This document shows positions 34,180-43,302 of a DNA stretch of 64,000 bases, piece after piece. The stretch's first letter is position 1. Every line of letters begins with the position of its first letter. Made by a program: the position numbers and the translations under genes. A model generated the notes under the pieces. It saw only the letters and a list, made by a program, of their open reading frames with translations. It was not told the DNA's origin and did not search any database. Location of the stretch: the NCBI GenBank assembly GCA_019694685.1, contig JAIBBM010000021.1, positions 1 to 64,000 on the forward strand. Direction: 5' to 3'. This DNA is from Leptospirales bacterium. GTDB lineage: Bacteria; Spirochaetota; Leptospiria; Leptospirales; Leptonemataceae.

Positions 34180-34380
34180 TTACACGAAGCAGTAGATGAT
34201 GATCTGGATGAGAGTCAGAAGAGTGGCCCAGATTCGTAAGTCTTTGTAGAATACTCTTTTCGAACCACTCCAGACGAACGCGGAGGGCAGGGACCAGCAA
34301 ATCACCAGAATCAATCCGAACAAACCCATGGCCAGAGCGTTCGCAGTCCAGAGAGGGAGAGTATGGATCCAGTTAAACAT
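34180..34380 (-). CDS. Small membrane protein next to an SSS symporter
   Basis: 66 residues with two hydrophobic segments (about 12-35 and 47-65). It begins eight bases inside the end of the symporter gene and ends 24 bases before the GH42 gene, so it is co-expressed with both. Small two-helix proteins often accompany sodium:solute symporters (as YjcH does ActP). No family could be named. Confidence 0.7.
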   Translation of the reverse strand: MFNWIHTLPLWTANALAMGLFGLILVICWSLPSAFVWSGSKRVFYKDLRIWATLLTLIQIIIYCFV

Positions 34381-35848
34381 ATTTTTTCACCGTGGTAGTG
34401 TAACAAAGATTCACAAGTTCTTCATCTGGCTTTCGCGCAGTGAACATACTTACAACAAAAAGCAGGAAGCCAGAGAATACAAAAGTCCAGAAAGCAATGT
34501 AGAGCATGTTGAAGGATGCAATCTGTAAGATGGCTGCGAGCAGAAGTCCAAGAACCAGAGACACCACGGCCGCCGCGGGTGTGGCATATTTATAAAGAAT
34601 TCCAACTACAATGAGAGCGAACATAGGACCCTGGAAAAGAGAGAGTGCTGTCTGCACAAAGATGTAGATGCCCTCAAACTTCGCAGTCAGCGGTGCAGAT
34701 GCCACACCGAGCGCAAGAACCAGAAACGTGCAAATTCGACCCAGGCGTACCACCTGAGCATCTGTGCGAGGTTTAGGACGAAGCACACCAAGAATGTCGC
34801 GAGTGACCATGACTGCAGTAGAGTTGAGCGCGGAACTCACGGAAGCCTGGAGTGCTGCGATGAATGCCACGAAGAATAGACCGGATGGCCCGGGTGGGAG
34901 AACGTTTTTTACAACCCATGGCAGAGCGGAATCACTCACAGCGAGTTTCTCCGTGGAGAGAGCCAGAGCGACGAATCCTGGTAGAATGATGAGCACAGGC
35001 ACAAATGTTTTGGCAAGGGCAGCAAAGATCATAGATGCGCGACCATCCCACTCTGAGCGCGCACCCAGTGTGCGAAGAAGAATCGCCTGATTGGCGCACC
35101 AGTATGCCGGAGAGAGTACAAAGCCAAGTCCAAGGATCACTCCAGGCCACGGAAAATCAGGATGATCCGATGGAAGAAATGCATGCATGTGTCCTGGGAA
35201 TTTTGTAGAGAGAGTATGAAGAAACGCTTCCGGCCCGCCTGCCTTCTGGACGCCGAAGTAAGCAAGAAACAGAGAGCTGACGAACATAAGCGTTACCTGG
35301 ATTGCATCTGTGAACGTATCTGCGCGAAGACCTCCAGAAATAGTATAGAATCCTACCACAGCCGCCGTGATTGGAATACTCACATACATAGGCCAGCCCA
35401 TATATGTTTCGAGCATCAATGCGGAAGCCCAGTGATAGACGCCCACAATTAAGATCGCGAATAGAGACAAGATTGTGGCGGAAATCACCCGCACCGGCTG
35501 GTTGTAGCGACGACCCAGATACTCCGGGATGGAATAAACACCTGCGCGCCAGTAGAAGGGAATGAATATGAATGCGGAGATGATCATCGCGGGAATCGCG
35601 CCGATCCACTCGAAGTTTGCCTGTGCAATTCCGATGCGATACGCTCCGCCACTCGCACCCAGATAGTCGTTTGATCCTATATTTGTCCCTATGATGGAAA
35701 GCCCGATGATGTACCAGGGCAAAGACTTACCCGCCAGATAGTAGTCGCTTTCTGATTTGATTTTCGTGGATAGGACCTTGCCCATGTAGACCATGAGTGC
35801 GAGGTACGCCCCGATCAGCGTCAGATCCAGCCAGTGAAGTTTAAACAT
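34373..35848 (-). CDS. Sodium:solute symporter (SSS family)
   Basis: About 491 residues with 12-13 membrane helices. SSS features are visible in the first third (DYYLAGKSLPWYIIGLSIIGTNIG, GASGGAYRIGI, IPEYLGRRYNQPVRV) and in TISGGLRADTFTDAIQVTLM, part of the sodium-solute-symporter signature. The best guess for the substrate is a galactoside or other sugar because GH42 lies downstream. The start is ATG 35848, preceded by AAGGGGC; the frame is open nine codons further. It is the first gene of the sugar-use unit. Confidence 0.92.
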   Translation of the reverse strand: MFKLHWLDLTLIGAYLALMVYMGKVLSTKIKSESDYYLAGKSLPWYIIGLSIIGTNIGSNDYLGASGGAYRIGIAQANFEWIGAIPAMIISAFIFIPFYWRAGVYSIPEYLGRRYNQPVRVISATILSLFAILIVGVYHWASALMLETYMGWPMYVSIPITAAVVGFYTISGGLRADTFTDAIQVTLMFVSSLFLAYFGVQKAGGPEAFLHTLSTKFPGHMHAFLPSDHPDFPWPGVILGLGFVLSPAYWCANQAILLRTLGARSEWDGRASMIFAALAKTFVPVLIILPGFVALALSTEKLAVSDSALPWVVKNVLPPGPSGLFFVAFIAALQASVSSALNSTAVMVTRDILGVLRPKPRTDAQVVRLGRICTFLVLALGVASAPLTAKFEGIYIFVQTALSLFQGPMFALIVVGILYKYATPAAAVVSLVLGLLLAAILQIASFNMLYIAFWTFVFSGFLLFVVSMFTARKPDEELVNLCYTTTVKKYV

Positions 35849-35863
35849 ATGCGTTGCCCCTTG

Positions 35864-35889
35864 ATCGCCTAACATTCATTAGGCGCGAT
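35864..35889. repeat. Inverted repeat between the RCC1 and symporter genes
   Basis: ATCGCCTAA (35864-35872) pairs with TTAGGCGCGAT (35879-35889) around a six-base loop, with one unpaired C. It lies between the stop of the RCC1 gene and the ribosome site of the symporter gene. No T run follows it, so it may be an operator or leader hairpin of the sugar operon rather than a terminator. Confidence 0.55.
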
Positions 35890-35894
35890 TACCG

Positions 35895-37451
35895 CTACTG
35901 AAAATTCAGGACAACACCTTTGACTTCCACCGGTTCCGCTGAGTTCTTTGTCTGGCCGTTGCCGAGCTGGCCAGAATCGTTCAATCCCCAGCAGAAAACG
36001 CGGCCATCTTTAACGGCGACGCAGGAATGGCTGTGCCCCATTCCGTGATACACAGCATCCCTGATGCCCTTTACCTGGACCGGCGTTCTGGTGGTTTCGT
36101 TGTTTTCATCCCCGAAAATTCCGTTTCCGAGACGTCCTTCATCTCCCGCGACTCCCCAGCATTTCACGATTCCGGTTTTGAATAGGGCACATCCGTTCCA
36201 GGACATGTGCCGAATGGATATAGCTCCCGTAAATTGTGGAATCTTGACAGGAGGAATGGGTTTACCGCTGGATTCTGGCACCACGTCCGGCAGTATATCT
36301 CTGTCTTCGCGACCGCTACCCCAGTAGTAGACTTCGTCTTTGTTTGTGATTCCAAACGCGCTGCTGTCAGAGTAGAGGGATACTCGCCTAACATCGGTTA
36401 GTCCTTCCATGGGCGTTGCATCCAGCTCCACTGTGTAAAAATCATCCCTGCATTTGGATTTTTCTGCTTCCGTGGATTTGAAAATCTCCGCATACCCTGT
36501 TACATGTGATTTGATTTCTTTACCGTTTGCCATGATGAGATACCAAAGATGCGTTGCTTTCTGCAGAGGGACCTCGCGGTAAGTGCAGGTTTGTCCCTGG
36601 CAATACCATTCGTACGATTTCATCATTTGCGGATCGAGAGATGCAGCGTACTTGCACATGCGCGGTGCGTCTTCGCCTGTGACTGAAATCTTCTCTCCCT
36701 GAAAGTCTATCTGGCATACTGGTTTAATCCTGGGTTCTGCCGTGCAGATTGGTTTTCGCGGGCCATACACAGCCGGTGTCGCGCCATGGCAGTAGATCCG
36801 GCCTTTCTTTGTTACGGCACACATATGCGAAGGCATATCGCCTGTGCTCACGTAGATCGTGGCTACTTCTTTTGCATCGGGAATCCAGTCAATGACCATG
36901 GAACTGCGCCCGCTCAATTGAATATTTTTTCCGTCTTTGAGCAGATTGGCTGTTCCATCGTTGCCGGTCCACACTACGATCTTTCCGTCAGGTAGAATCC
37001 CGTACGTCATCGTGGCCATTCCCATAATCGATGTAATTCCTTGAGCTGGAGGAACAGAAACGGGAACAGGCGTACATGGATCTGTATGGCTGCCCCATGC
37101 GCATGGCCTTGTCTTTGATTTCTCGGATGCTGGCGCCCAGGGCGCTGCGATGAATCCCCAGCACTTGACGGATGAATCCGCAAGAAGGGCGCACGTCCAG
37201 TGTTCGCCTGCTGCGAGACTCTTTGCATTTGTAATTCCACTCACGAATCGAGGAGTCAGTGCGTTGACCAGTTTACCATCTCCGATTTGACCTGTGTCCC
37301 CGAGCCCCCAGCAAACCACTTTGCCATTTTCAACGATGGCGCAGTTGTGAAAGCTGCCTACCGCAAGTCTCCCTTCAAAGGCCTGAGCACCAAGCCCCGC
37401 CGCAGAAAAAATGGAGAAGATAAATGCAAAGGCTCCCGGGCTCATTTTCAT
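35895..37451 (-). CDS. Secreted RCC1-repeat protein
   Basis: 518 residues. A Sec signal ends GLGAQA. The rest contains RCC1-like units: GSFHNCAIVENGKVVCWGLGD (near 30), LAAGEHWTCALLADSSVKCWG, YWGSGREDRDILPD, ISIRHMSWNGCALFKTGIVKCWG and GHSHSCVAVKDGRVFCWGLND near the end. Together they suggest a propeller, with a less regular middle part (about 110-350). Many cysteines recur at fixed places (NCA/VCW, TCA/KCW, SCV/FCW), suggesting disulfides between strands. Likely an exported binding protein; the ligand is unknown. ATG 37451 or 37445 could be the start. Confidence 0.85.
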   Translation of the reverse strand: MKMSPGAFAFIFSIFSAAGLGAQAFEGRLAVGSFHNCAIVENGKVVCWGLGDTGQIGDGKLVNALTPRFVSGITNAKSLAAGEHWTCALLADSSVKCWGFIAAPWAPASEKSKTRPCAWGSHTDPCTPVPVSVPPAQGITSIMGMATMTYGILPDGKIVVWTGNDGTANLLKDGKNIQLSGRSSMVIDWIPDAKEVATIYVSTGDMPSHMCAVTKKGRIYCHGATPAVYGPRKPICTAEPRIKPVCQIDFQGEKISVTGEDAPRMCKYAASLDPQMMKSYEWYCQGQTCTYREVPLQKATHLWYLIMANGKEIKSHVTGYAEIFKSTEAEKSKCRDDFYTVELDATPMEGLTDVRRVSLYSDSSAFGITNKDEVYYWGSGREDRDILPDVVPESSGKPIPPVKIPQFTGAISIRHMSWNGCALFKTGIVKCWGVAGDEGRLGNGIFGDENNETTRTPVQVKGIRDAVYHGMGHSHSCVAVKDGRVFCWGLNDSGQLGNGQTKNSAEPVEVKGVVLNFQ

Positions 37452-37564
37452 GAGGCCAACTCAGAAGCGAATGGTTCCCCGGATCAAGTTGTTTTCCGGC
37501 GATGCGAATTGCGACCAGGCATGCCGCCGACAGGGTCAAACCTGGTCAGGTGAGTTCTTTTTGA

Positions 37565-37825
37565 TTACATGTCAGGTTTGGACGCGTCGAATTTGCCGCC
37601 TTTCTTTTCGCACTCCGCTTTTGTGAGTTTGATCCAGCCCTTTCCCTTGCACGTATTCATTCCGGCGCAAGTGTGTTCCTTTGTGGCGCATTGACCTTTG
37701 CCTGTGCAGGAGTTGATGCCAAAGCATTTTCCTTTGTCTTTGGAATGATCTTCTCCTTCATGTGCGGCTACCGCGCCGAGTGCGAGTCCTGCAATGGCCG
37801 CGGCCATCAATACTTTATGTTTCAC
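37565..37825 (-). CDS. Bufferin-like (BufA2-type) Cys-rich periplasmic metallophore
   Basis: 86 residues. A Sec signal ends AVAA, and the mature part begins HEGEDHSKDKGKCFGINSC. Six cysteines in KGKCFGINSC, GKGQCATKEHTC, AGMNTCKGKG and KAECEKKGG match the small BufA2-type bufferins, which bind copper in the periplasm after post-translational modification. Known bufferin operons also carry a DUF692 maturase and a DUF2063 partner; neither is in this window. The start is GTG 37825 with AGGAG six bases away. It is 24 bases downstream of a DUF2231 gene, whose mature start has the same AHEG motif. Confidence 0.7.
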   Translation of the reverse strand: MKHKVLMAAAIAGLALGAVAAHEGEDHSKDKGKCFGINSCTGKGQCATKEHTCAGMNTCKGKGWIKLTKAECEKKGGKFDASKPDM

Positions 37826-37849
37826 AACTGTTCTCCTGAACGATTTGGT

Positions 37850-38401
37850 TTACTTACTATCCTTGATATAATTGCCTTCTGCACCGATCCCATGGATGTG
37901 AACCAGTTTGGCTCCTTCGTGACCGGCCACTACAATGCACGCACCCGCTGCCAGTAGGACTGCGAACGCGATAACCTTCATATGCTTTTCAAAACGTGCG
38001 ATGAACAGGGCGAGTGCGGCGGGGATGACTGCAATGTAAGAAAGGATTTGAGAGCGATCCGCCCACTGCTCGTGGCTTTCGAGGATCTTATTGGCAACGT
38101 CTCCCAGATCTGTTGTGTCGGGGTGGAAGACTTCTCCGCTTAGATAGGCACCCACGGCTCCGAGTAATACGAATGCGAGAGTGGTCCATTGCGGTAATTT
38201 CCCTTTCTGAAAAACGGAAAGAATCTGAAGGATGGGTGCAACCAGAAGCATTGTGATGGGCAGATGAACGATCAACGGATGGAGATTGGAGAAACCGCCG
38301 AACACTACGCCGTGCGGGTGACCTTCATGCGCGAATACAGCAGATGGAATGGCGCAGAGCGCAAGGATCAAGGTCACAACTGCGACGCAGAGTTTTCTCA
38401 T
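37850..38401 (-). CDS. DUF2231 membrane protein with His-rich ends
   Basis: 183 residues. A signal peptide ends SAVFA, then HEGHPHGVVFG. The family signature NLHPLIVHLPITMLLVAP lies near residue 40, and four membrane helices follow. The C-terminal part AGHEGAKLVHIHGIG adds histidines. Members of DUF2231 often accompany haem or copper genes. Here it leads an operon with a bufferin-like gene, so a role in copper handling is plausible but inferred. Confidence 0.82.
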   Translation of the reverse strand: MRKLCVAVVTLILALCAIPSAVFAHEGHPHGVVFGGFSNLHPLIVHLPITMLLVAPILQILSVFQKGKLPQWTTLAFVLLGAVGAYLSGEVFHPDTTDLGDVANKILESHEQWADRSQILSYIAVIPAALALFIARFEKHMKVIAFAVLLAAGACIVVAGHEGAKLVHIHGIGAEGNYIKDSK

Positions 38402-38445
38402 GTGATCGCAATATCTATCTACAAAAGGGGATCGTCCAGCGTAAA

Positions 38446-40572
38446 TTAGTCGTTTTGGACCTGCTGGATGCTCGCATTGAGATCTTCCGCTTTCTGTGCA
38501 GCGCGCGATCCCAGGTCCAGGATCTTTTTGCTGGATTCGGAAAGGTCCGCTGCCATTTGCGCGATTTCTACCACTGAATTTTGACTGGATTGAGTGGAGT
38601 TTTTCTGCTCCTGAGTTGTTTCTACAATTCGCGCTGACATGTTTTCCAGCTGTGCTGTCTGGCGGAGAAGTCCCTGCATGCTGTTTTCCTGAGCGGACAT
38701 GGATGCGTTGACATCGTCTATGGAAGCGCGAACCTTCTGAAGTCTGGTGAAGACAGCGCCGAGCGCTTCTCTCATGGCGCTTGCAGAATCCATTCCTCCC
38801 TCTATGTCTTTTTGTATTCCTTCTATTTGTTTAAAGATTTCTTTTGAACTTTTCTGTGTTGCTTCCGCGAGTTTGGCGATTTCGTCTGCGACGACGGCGA
38901 ATCCGCGTCCATGTTCTCCGGCGCGCGCCGCTTCAATAGCCGCATTGAGTGCAAGCAGGTTTGTCTTATCTGTTATGTCGCTGATGGTTTTAGCAAAGCG
39001 CGAAATGGCACGCCCGCCTTCCTGAATTACTTTCATTTGATCCTGCATTTGATCTAAACGCTTTCCCGACTCATCCGACGACTGCGAAATCTCAAGGACG
39101 TTTTCAAGAACGGCTCTTCCGGACGAGAGCACGGTTTCCTGCACGGAAGATAGCGCTGAAATGGTCGTGCGCGTTTCCTGCCAGTTTTCGAGTAATCTGG
39201 TTGTGATTCCGTGAATGGACTCTGAAGATGCAGAAAGTTCTTCGAATGCAGACGATAGTTGATGAGTGAGATCCGCCTGGCTATCTGCCATGCTCACAAG
39301 ACCTTGAACGAGTGCCGTTTCCTCCTGATTGGCGTCTATCAGTGAAGAAGACGCTTCCTTCGCATGCGAAATGATATTCTCTAAATAACGAGTGCGAAGT
39401 TCCAGACTTGTTTTGAGCTGACTGAGTTCCAGGTTCAGTACTTTGATTCCGTCTGCCAGACCGAGAGAGAGAAGAACGGATTGAACGCAGAATCCAAGCA
39501 TGGCGCCGTATCGTGTGATGAACATGTCCGGAAGAATGCCGAAGGCTTTCAGTCCGTATACAAATCCGCCGGCGAGTATGGCAGACCAGGCCAGGACAAA
39601 ATGACCGGCTGCGCGATTTCCGCGCCTCCAGTCCAGGATCGCCAGAGGAACAACGATTGGGCCAAAAGACATAACTATGATTACAGACGGCATCACCGCG
39701 ATCATATAGGGAACGAAGAACGTCGCGCACATTCCAACCACGCCGAGGAAACCGAAAACCCGGAGAATGTAGCTGAGAGCCTTGAATCGTTCTGCGCGAA
39801 GAAATCTATAGGAGAACGCAGATGCTGCGAATATTACATGGTAGACCAGGAATGCGAGCAGCTGGTTTGCAAACCACGGCACTTCGGGTAGAAGCATCTC
39901 CCCGAGGATTCCATTTTCGGAAAGCTGCATCAATAAATAGGATGTTACGTAGTACACATAAAATAAGTAGCTTGATTCTTTTGCGTAAAAGAATATGAGT
40001 AGATTATAAAGAATCAAAAGTATTACAATCCCGTAGAAAACGCCCACCGCAATTTGTTCATTGTGTTCCCTGGAGGCCAGGGATTCGAAGGTCATCACCT
40101 GGAGAGGAATGACCACAGAATCAGCAGACTGCACTCGAAGGAGGTAGGATTGTCTTGATCCTGGTTCAATTGTAATGCGAAACACAATGTATCTGGATGC
40201 GTAGTCTTTCGCAGACATAGAAACCAGCTGACCCGATTCATGGGCTCGCAGTGAACCGTCTTCGCGCGTGTAGAGAGTGACGCGATCCAGAAGTGGGTAG
40301 CTGATATAAATGAGCCAGTGAGGTTCACTGGTTTGATTTTCCAGGTCAAACTTGAGCCAGGTGACAGAGTCTGTGTACCCGAATGATAGATGTTCTGGTG
40401 CCACGGTGAAGCTAGACGCGGCTGCTTTCTCAGGCGTGAGGTTTGCTCTGTCTTCCAGGATCTGCATTTCTGGAATCACAGGTTCTGCCGTCCGTAGTAG
40501 CGGAGTGGCCCAGAGAGTGGCGGGCAAGGACAGAACCATGGCTGCAAACAGGCGGGCCATACTTATGATCAT
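38446..40572 (-). CDS. Methyl-accepting chemotaxis receptor with 7TMR-DISM sensor
   Basis: 708 residues. A signal-like N-terminus leads to an extracytoplasmic 7TMR-DISM domain (about 35-165), seven membrane helices (about 175-390), and a long cytoplasmic helical bundle. The MCP hairpin tip is [40 protein letters not shown] (from about residue 537), the CheA/CheW contact region. No HAMP domain is seen. It probably signals to flagellar motors. The start may be ATG 40572 or 40560. It stands alone, with the alpha/beta hydrolase gene starting 45 bases away upstream. Confidence 0.93.
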   Translation of the reverse strand: MIISMARLFAAMVLSLPATLWATPLLRTAEPVIPEMQILEDRANLTPEKAAASSFTVAPEHLSFGYTDSVTWLKFDLENQTSEPHWLIYISYPLLDRVTLYTREDGSLRAHESGQLVSMSAKDYASRYIVFRITIEPGSRQSYLLRVQSADSVVIPLQVMTFESLASREHNEQIAVGVFYGIVILLILYNLLIFFYAKESSYLFYVYYVTSYLLMQLSENGILGEMLLPEVPWFANQLLAFLVYHVIFAASAFSYRFLRAERFKALSYILRVFGFLGVVGMCATFFVPYMIAVMPSVIIVMSFGPIVVPLAILDWRRGNRAAGHFVLAWSAILAGGFVYGLKAFGILPDMFITRYGAMLGFCVQSVLLSLGLADGIKVLNLELSQLKTSLELRTRYLENIISHAKEASSSLIDANQEETALVQGLVSMADSQADLTHQLSSAFEELSASSESIHGITTRLLENWQETRTTISALSSVQETVLSSGRAVLENVLEISQSSDESGKRLDQMQDQMKVIQEGGRAISRFAKTISDITDKTNLLALNAAIEAARAGEHGRGFAVVADEIAKLAEATQKSSKEIFKQIEGIQKDIEGGMDSASAMREALGAVFTRLQKVRASIDDVNASMSAQENSMQGLLRQTAQLENMSARIVETTQEQKNSTQSSQNSVVEIAQMAADLSESSKKILDLGSRAAQKAEDLNASIQQVQND

Positions 40573-40617
40573 CGGTCCATGGACGCGGTGAAGTCAAACT
40601 CGATTGTGCAATTCGGA

Positions 40618-41400
40618 TCAGAGGGCGCGCCCGAGGAAATCTTTGATCAGACCCAGAAACGGAACCAAATGAGAGAAATGCGGCCAATGGCCCGCGCCTT
40701 CGATCGTTTCAATGTATGCTTCTGGAAAGCATTGCCGCATGACGGTATGATCCGATTCAGAAGTGTAGTCTGACTGCGATCCAGTGATGAAAAGGGTGGG
40801 CCCATTCCACGATCGTCCTGGCTCAAAACCCTGGAGAAAGGAAGCTTTCTTTAGCGTTTCTACGGGGATGCGCCAGCCGAAGCCATGATCTTTGCGAATC
40901 AGATTGGTTTGAAGAAATTGGCGAACAGTCAAGTCTGGAACAAACGGTGCCATCACGCGGTCCACATCCGATCTGGTCTGGCAGGAGCTTAGATCTGCTT
41001 CCATTGCCTGGAATTCGCCGGAATGTCTGGGCTCGTAGGGTCTTGGCGCCACATCTACTACGATCAGTGCCCGCACCTGGTCTGGATGTCGGAGGGTGTA
41101 TTCCATCGCGGCGATTCCTCCCATAGAATGCCCCAGTAGAACCGGTACATCTTTCATATGGGACTCGATCCATTCTCCAAGATCATTTGCAAGATCGTCT
41201 AACGTGTGCGAAGGAAACTGCGGCGAATCTCCATGGTTTCTCTGGTCTAATGAAAAGACGCGAAACTTCTCTGAAAGGGACCGCGCGACGGAGCCCCAGT
41301 TTCTTCCTGAGCCAAAAAGCCCGTGCAGAATGATGAGAGGGTGACCCTGGCCGACTTCCTGAAAACGCAGCAGGGCCCCCGCAGGATCAGTGTTTTTCAA
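40618..41400 (-). CDS. Alpha/beta hydrolase (YbfF/ABHD11-like)
   Basis: About 260 residues. LHGLFGSGRNW (oxyanion region), SLDQRNHGDS, nucleophile elbow LGHSMGG (Ser), and GAGHWPH near the end (His) give a full catalytic set; the fold and motifs are those of YbfF-type esterases. Likely substrates are short acyl esters. The start is uncertain: TTG 41400 fits the family N-terminus, while an ATG at 41451 would overlap the upstream hydrolase gene by 65 bases. Either way it is coupled to that gene. Confidence 0.85.
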   Translation of the reverse strand: MKNTDPAGALLRFQEVGQGHPLIILHGLFGSGRNWGSVARSLSEKFRVFSLDQRNHGDSPQFPSHTLDDLANDLGEWIESHMKDVPVLLGHSMGGIAAMEYTLRHPDQVRALIVVDVAPRPYEPRHSGEFQAMEADLSSCQTRSDVDRVMAPFVPDLTVRQFLQTNLIRKDHGFGWRIPVETLKKASFLQGFEPGRSWNGPTLFITGSQSDYTSESDHTVMRQCFPEAYIETIEGAGHWPHFSHLVPFLGLIKDFLGRAL

Positions 41401-42235
41401 CCCAGGCGCGCAAATCCCCGAGTACTTTGTTTCTATCTGCGAGAGTCTCATTCATTGTTTCGTGATAGAGACCTTCGTACATGTTGAGAGTGCGATCTTC
41501 CGTAGTGAGAGATTTGTAGAGCTGTCTTGCGCTCTCCGGAGATACGATCTTGTCTTCTGTACCCTGAAACACGTATACGGGGATGGTGAGGTGATTTGCT
41601 TTTTCGAAAATGGTTTTGCCCAGGTGGAAGAGGTTGCTTCCCATCTGGAAAGAAATCTTTCCGTGAACGAGCGGATCCGCTTTGTACGCATCCACAACCG
41701 CCTGGTCATGCGACAGATACTTTAGATCCAGTCCTGCTTCCAGAGTGGCCGCGGGTGCCACGGATGCGAACAAAGTGGCCATTACCTTCTTCACTTGCTT
41801 GGATGCATCCATCTCTATGATGAGGCCCGGGGAACTTACAATGAGTGCGGACAAGTTGGACTGGTTGGTTCCCTGCAGAGCGTACTGCAAAACGATGACA
41901 CCGCCGAGAGAATGCCCGAGCAGGTAGACTTCATCGTTCATGTTCTCTTTGCGAACGAGTTGAATCAAGTCAGCAAGATCATCTACGTAAAGCTGGAACT
42001 GAGGAACGTGTCCTCGCTTTCCACCTGTCTTTCCATGCCCGCGCGAATCGAGTCCGTAGAAAGCAGTGTCCGTCCCTTCGAATGCATCTCGAATGTTTTG
42101 ATATCTGCCGGAGTGTTCTCCGAAGCCATGTTGAATCACAACGATGCGGCGGGTGCGCGCGGGGGTCCACTTCTGGTAGTAAATAGGGAAATCATCTTTT
42201 GAAGACTTGAATGTGGATTCCTGATGAGAATACAT
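41387..42235 (-). CDS. Alpha/beta hydrolase, monoglyceride-lipase-like
   Basis: 282 residues of the Hydrolase_4 group (monoacylglycerol lipase/lysophospholipase L2). HGFGEHSGRY, LDSRGHGKTGGKRGHV, elbow LLGHSLGG (nucleophile Ser), FQGTEDKIVSPE (Asp) and YEGLYHETMNE (His) give the full triad. It would hydrolyse membrane-derived monoacylglycerols or lysolipids. The start is ATG 42235; a TTG at 42271 is upstream. The gene overlaps a second hydrolase gene, and the pair may be a small lipid-turnover unit. Confidence 0.9.
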   Translation of the reverse strand: MYSHQESTFKSSKDDFPIYYQKWTPARTRRIVVIQHGFGEHSGRYQNIRDAFEGTDTAFYGLDSRGHGKTGGKRGHVPQFQLYVDDLADLIQLVRKENMNDEVYLLGHSLGGVIVLQYALQGTNQSNLSALIVSSPGLIIEMDASKQVKKVMATLFASVAPAATLEAGLDLKYLSHDQAVVDAYKADPLVHGKISFQMGSNLFHLGKTIFEKANHLTIPVYVFQGTEDKIVSPESARQLYKSLTTEDRTLNMYEGLYHETMNETLADRNKVLGDLRAWVEKH

Positions 42236-42330
42236 GGGGGACGGTCTGACAGCCGGGCCAGGGGATGGCAAGCAAGAAGGAGAATTTTTCTTCGATTGAC
42301 TGCGTCCTTCCTGTTACGCGGATCTGTTGA

Positions 42331-43227
42331 ATGAAGTGGATCGGGCTTCTCATCATTGGCCTTCACACTTTTTGTGCGCGTCCTCCTGAAGTGGATTCGC
42401 ATGTTGCTGAAATCGCCAGGGAGGCGCAGCAGCTGAAGGCTGAGATTGCAGAAACGGAAGAGTGCAAGAGCGGATGCATTTTTCTGTCTGCCTGGGATTT
42501 CGATGGGACCATCCTGAAAGGGGATATGGCGGAAGGTCTGAAGGAAGGGGAACGCGTTGTCTACCCGGGGCTCCAGCAGCTAGCAGTGGATCAAGGGTGG
42601 TCTCGCACTTACAGGCCAGGCAGCTTTCAGAAGTTCCTGGCCGATCGATCCGTGATCGAAGAAAAGGAAGGGCATCTGGCCGCTCTCTCCATGGGCCTCA
42701 AGATATTTCGCGGCGTGCCCGTTATGCGCCTTGAGAGCCTCGCATCGTCTCATTTTGAAAAAGTTCTTAGCCGCTATTATTTTCGTTCTTCCATTTCTAT
42801 TCTTGAAAACACGAAGAAGGCTGGCATTGTGCCGTGCATCCTTTCTGCATCGCCTCACGTTTTTGCGCGTTCCGCCGCAGCAACGGTCGGAGTTCCGCGC
42901 GAAAACATCTACGCCATGGAGACGGAGATCGTGCGGGGATTTATGACGGATAAAATTGTCGAACCTGTACCTTACGCGAAAGGAAAGGCTCAGCGGCTGG
43001 AGATGATTGTAGAAAATCTACAGAAGACGACGGGGCGTCGGGTCTTTGTGGTGGCCGCATTCGGCAATAGCTTTCGATCTGATTCCTATTTTCTCAAGTG
43101 GACCCTGGACCAGAAGCTGCCGCGTGGCCACGCCCTGGCTGTGATGATCAATGGCGGTCCAGATGCGGGAGAGTTTCGGGGGTTGTTTCGCGAAGTTTCG
43201 CAGATCGCCACTGTATCAGGTAGATAA
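42331..43227 (+). CDS. Exported HAD-superfamily phosphatase
   Basis: 298 residues. A short hydrophobic N-terminus ends LHTFC, possibly a loose lipobox. The HAD motifs are I DFDGTIL (near 57), II LSASPH (near 171), III a Lys in AKGKAQR, and IV FGNSFRSDSYF (near 248), with GNSxxxD replacing the usual GDSxxD. It resembles phosphoserine-phosphatase-type HAD enzymes (HAD_2/PSP). An extracytoplasmic location is unusual for this group and suggests periplasmic substrates. It lies 75 bases before the FIST gene on the same strand. Confidence 0.85.
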   Translation: MKWIGLLIIGLHTFCARPPEVDSHVAEIAREAQQLKAEIAETEECKSGCIFLSAWDFDGTILKGDMAEGLKEGERVVYPGLQQLAVDQGWSRTYRPGSFQKFLADRSVIEEKEGHLAALSMGLKIFRGVPVMRLESLASSHFEKVLSRYYFRSSISILENTKKAGIVPCILSASPHVFARSAAATVGVPRENIYAMETEIVRGFMTDKIVEPVPYAKGKAQRLEMIVENLQKTTGRRVFVVAAFGNSFRSDSYFLKWTLDQKLPRGHALAVMINGGPDAGEFRGLFREVSQIATVSGR

Positions 43228-43302
43228 AATTTCCCCGCGACAGGTCCTCCGGCGGGCAAACTAGGCTTTACTAAAAACAAAAGGGAGAGTTCGGTTGCCC
43301 CT

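Noticed and set aside
37500..37560. A stretch before the RCC1 gene with ACCAGG...CCTGGT and AACCTGGTCAGG, looking a little like a TPP riboswitch core
   Set aside because: The conserved CTGAGA and the ordered helices of the THI box are missing, and the neighbouring genes have no link to thiamine.
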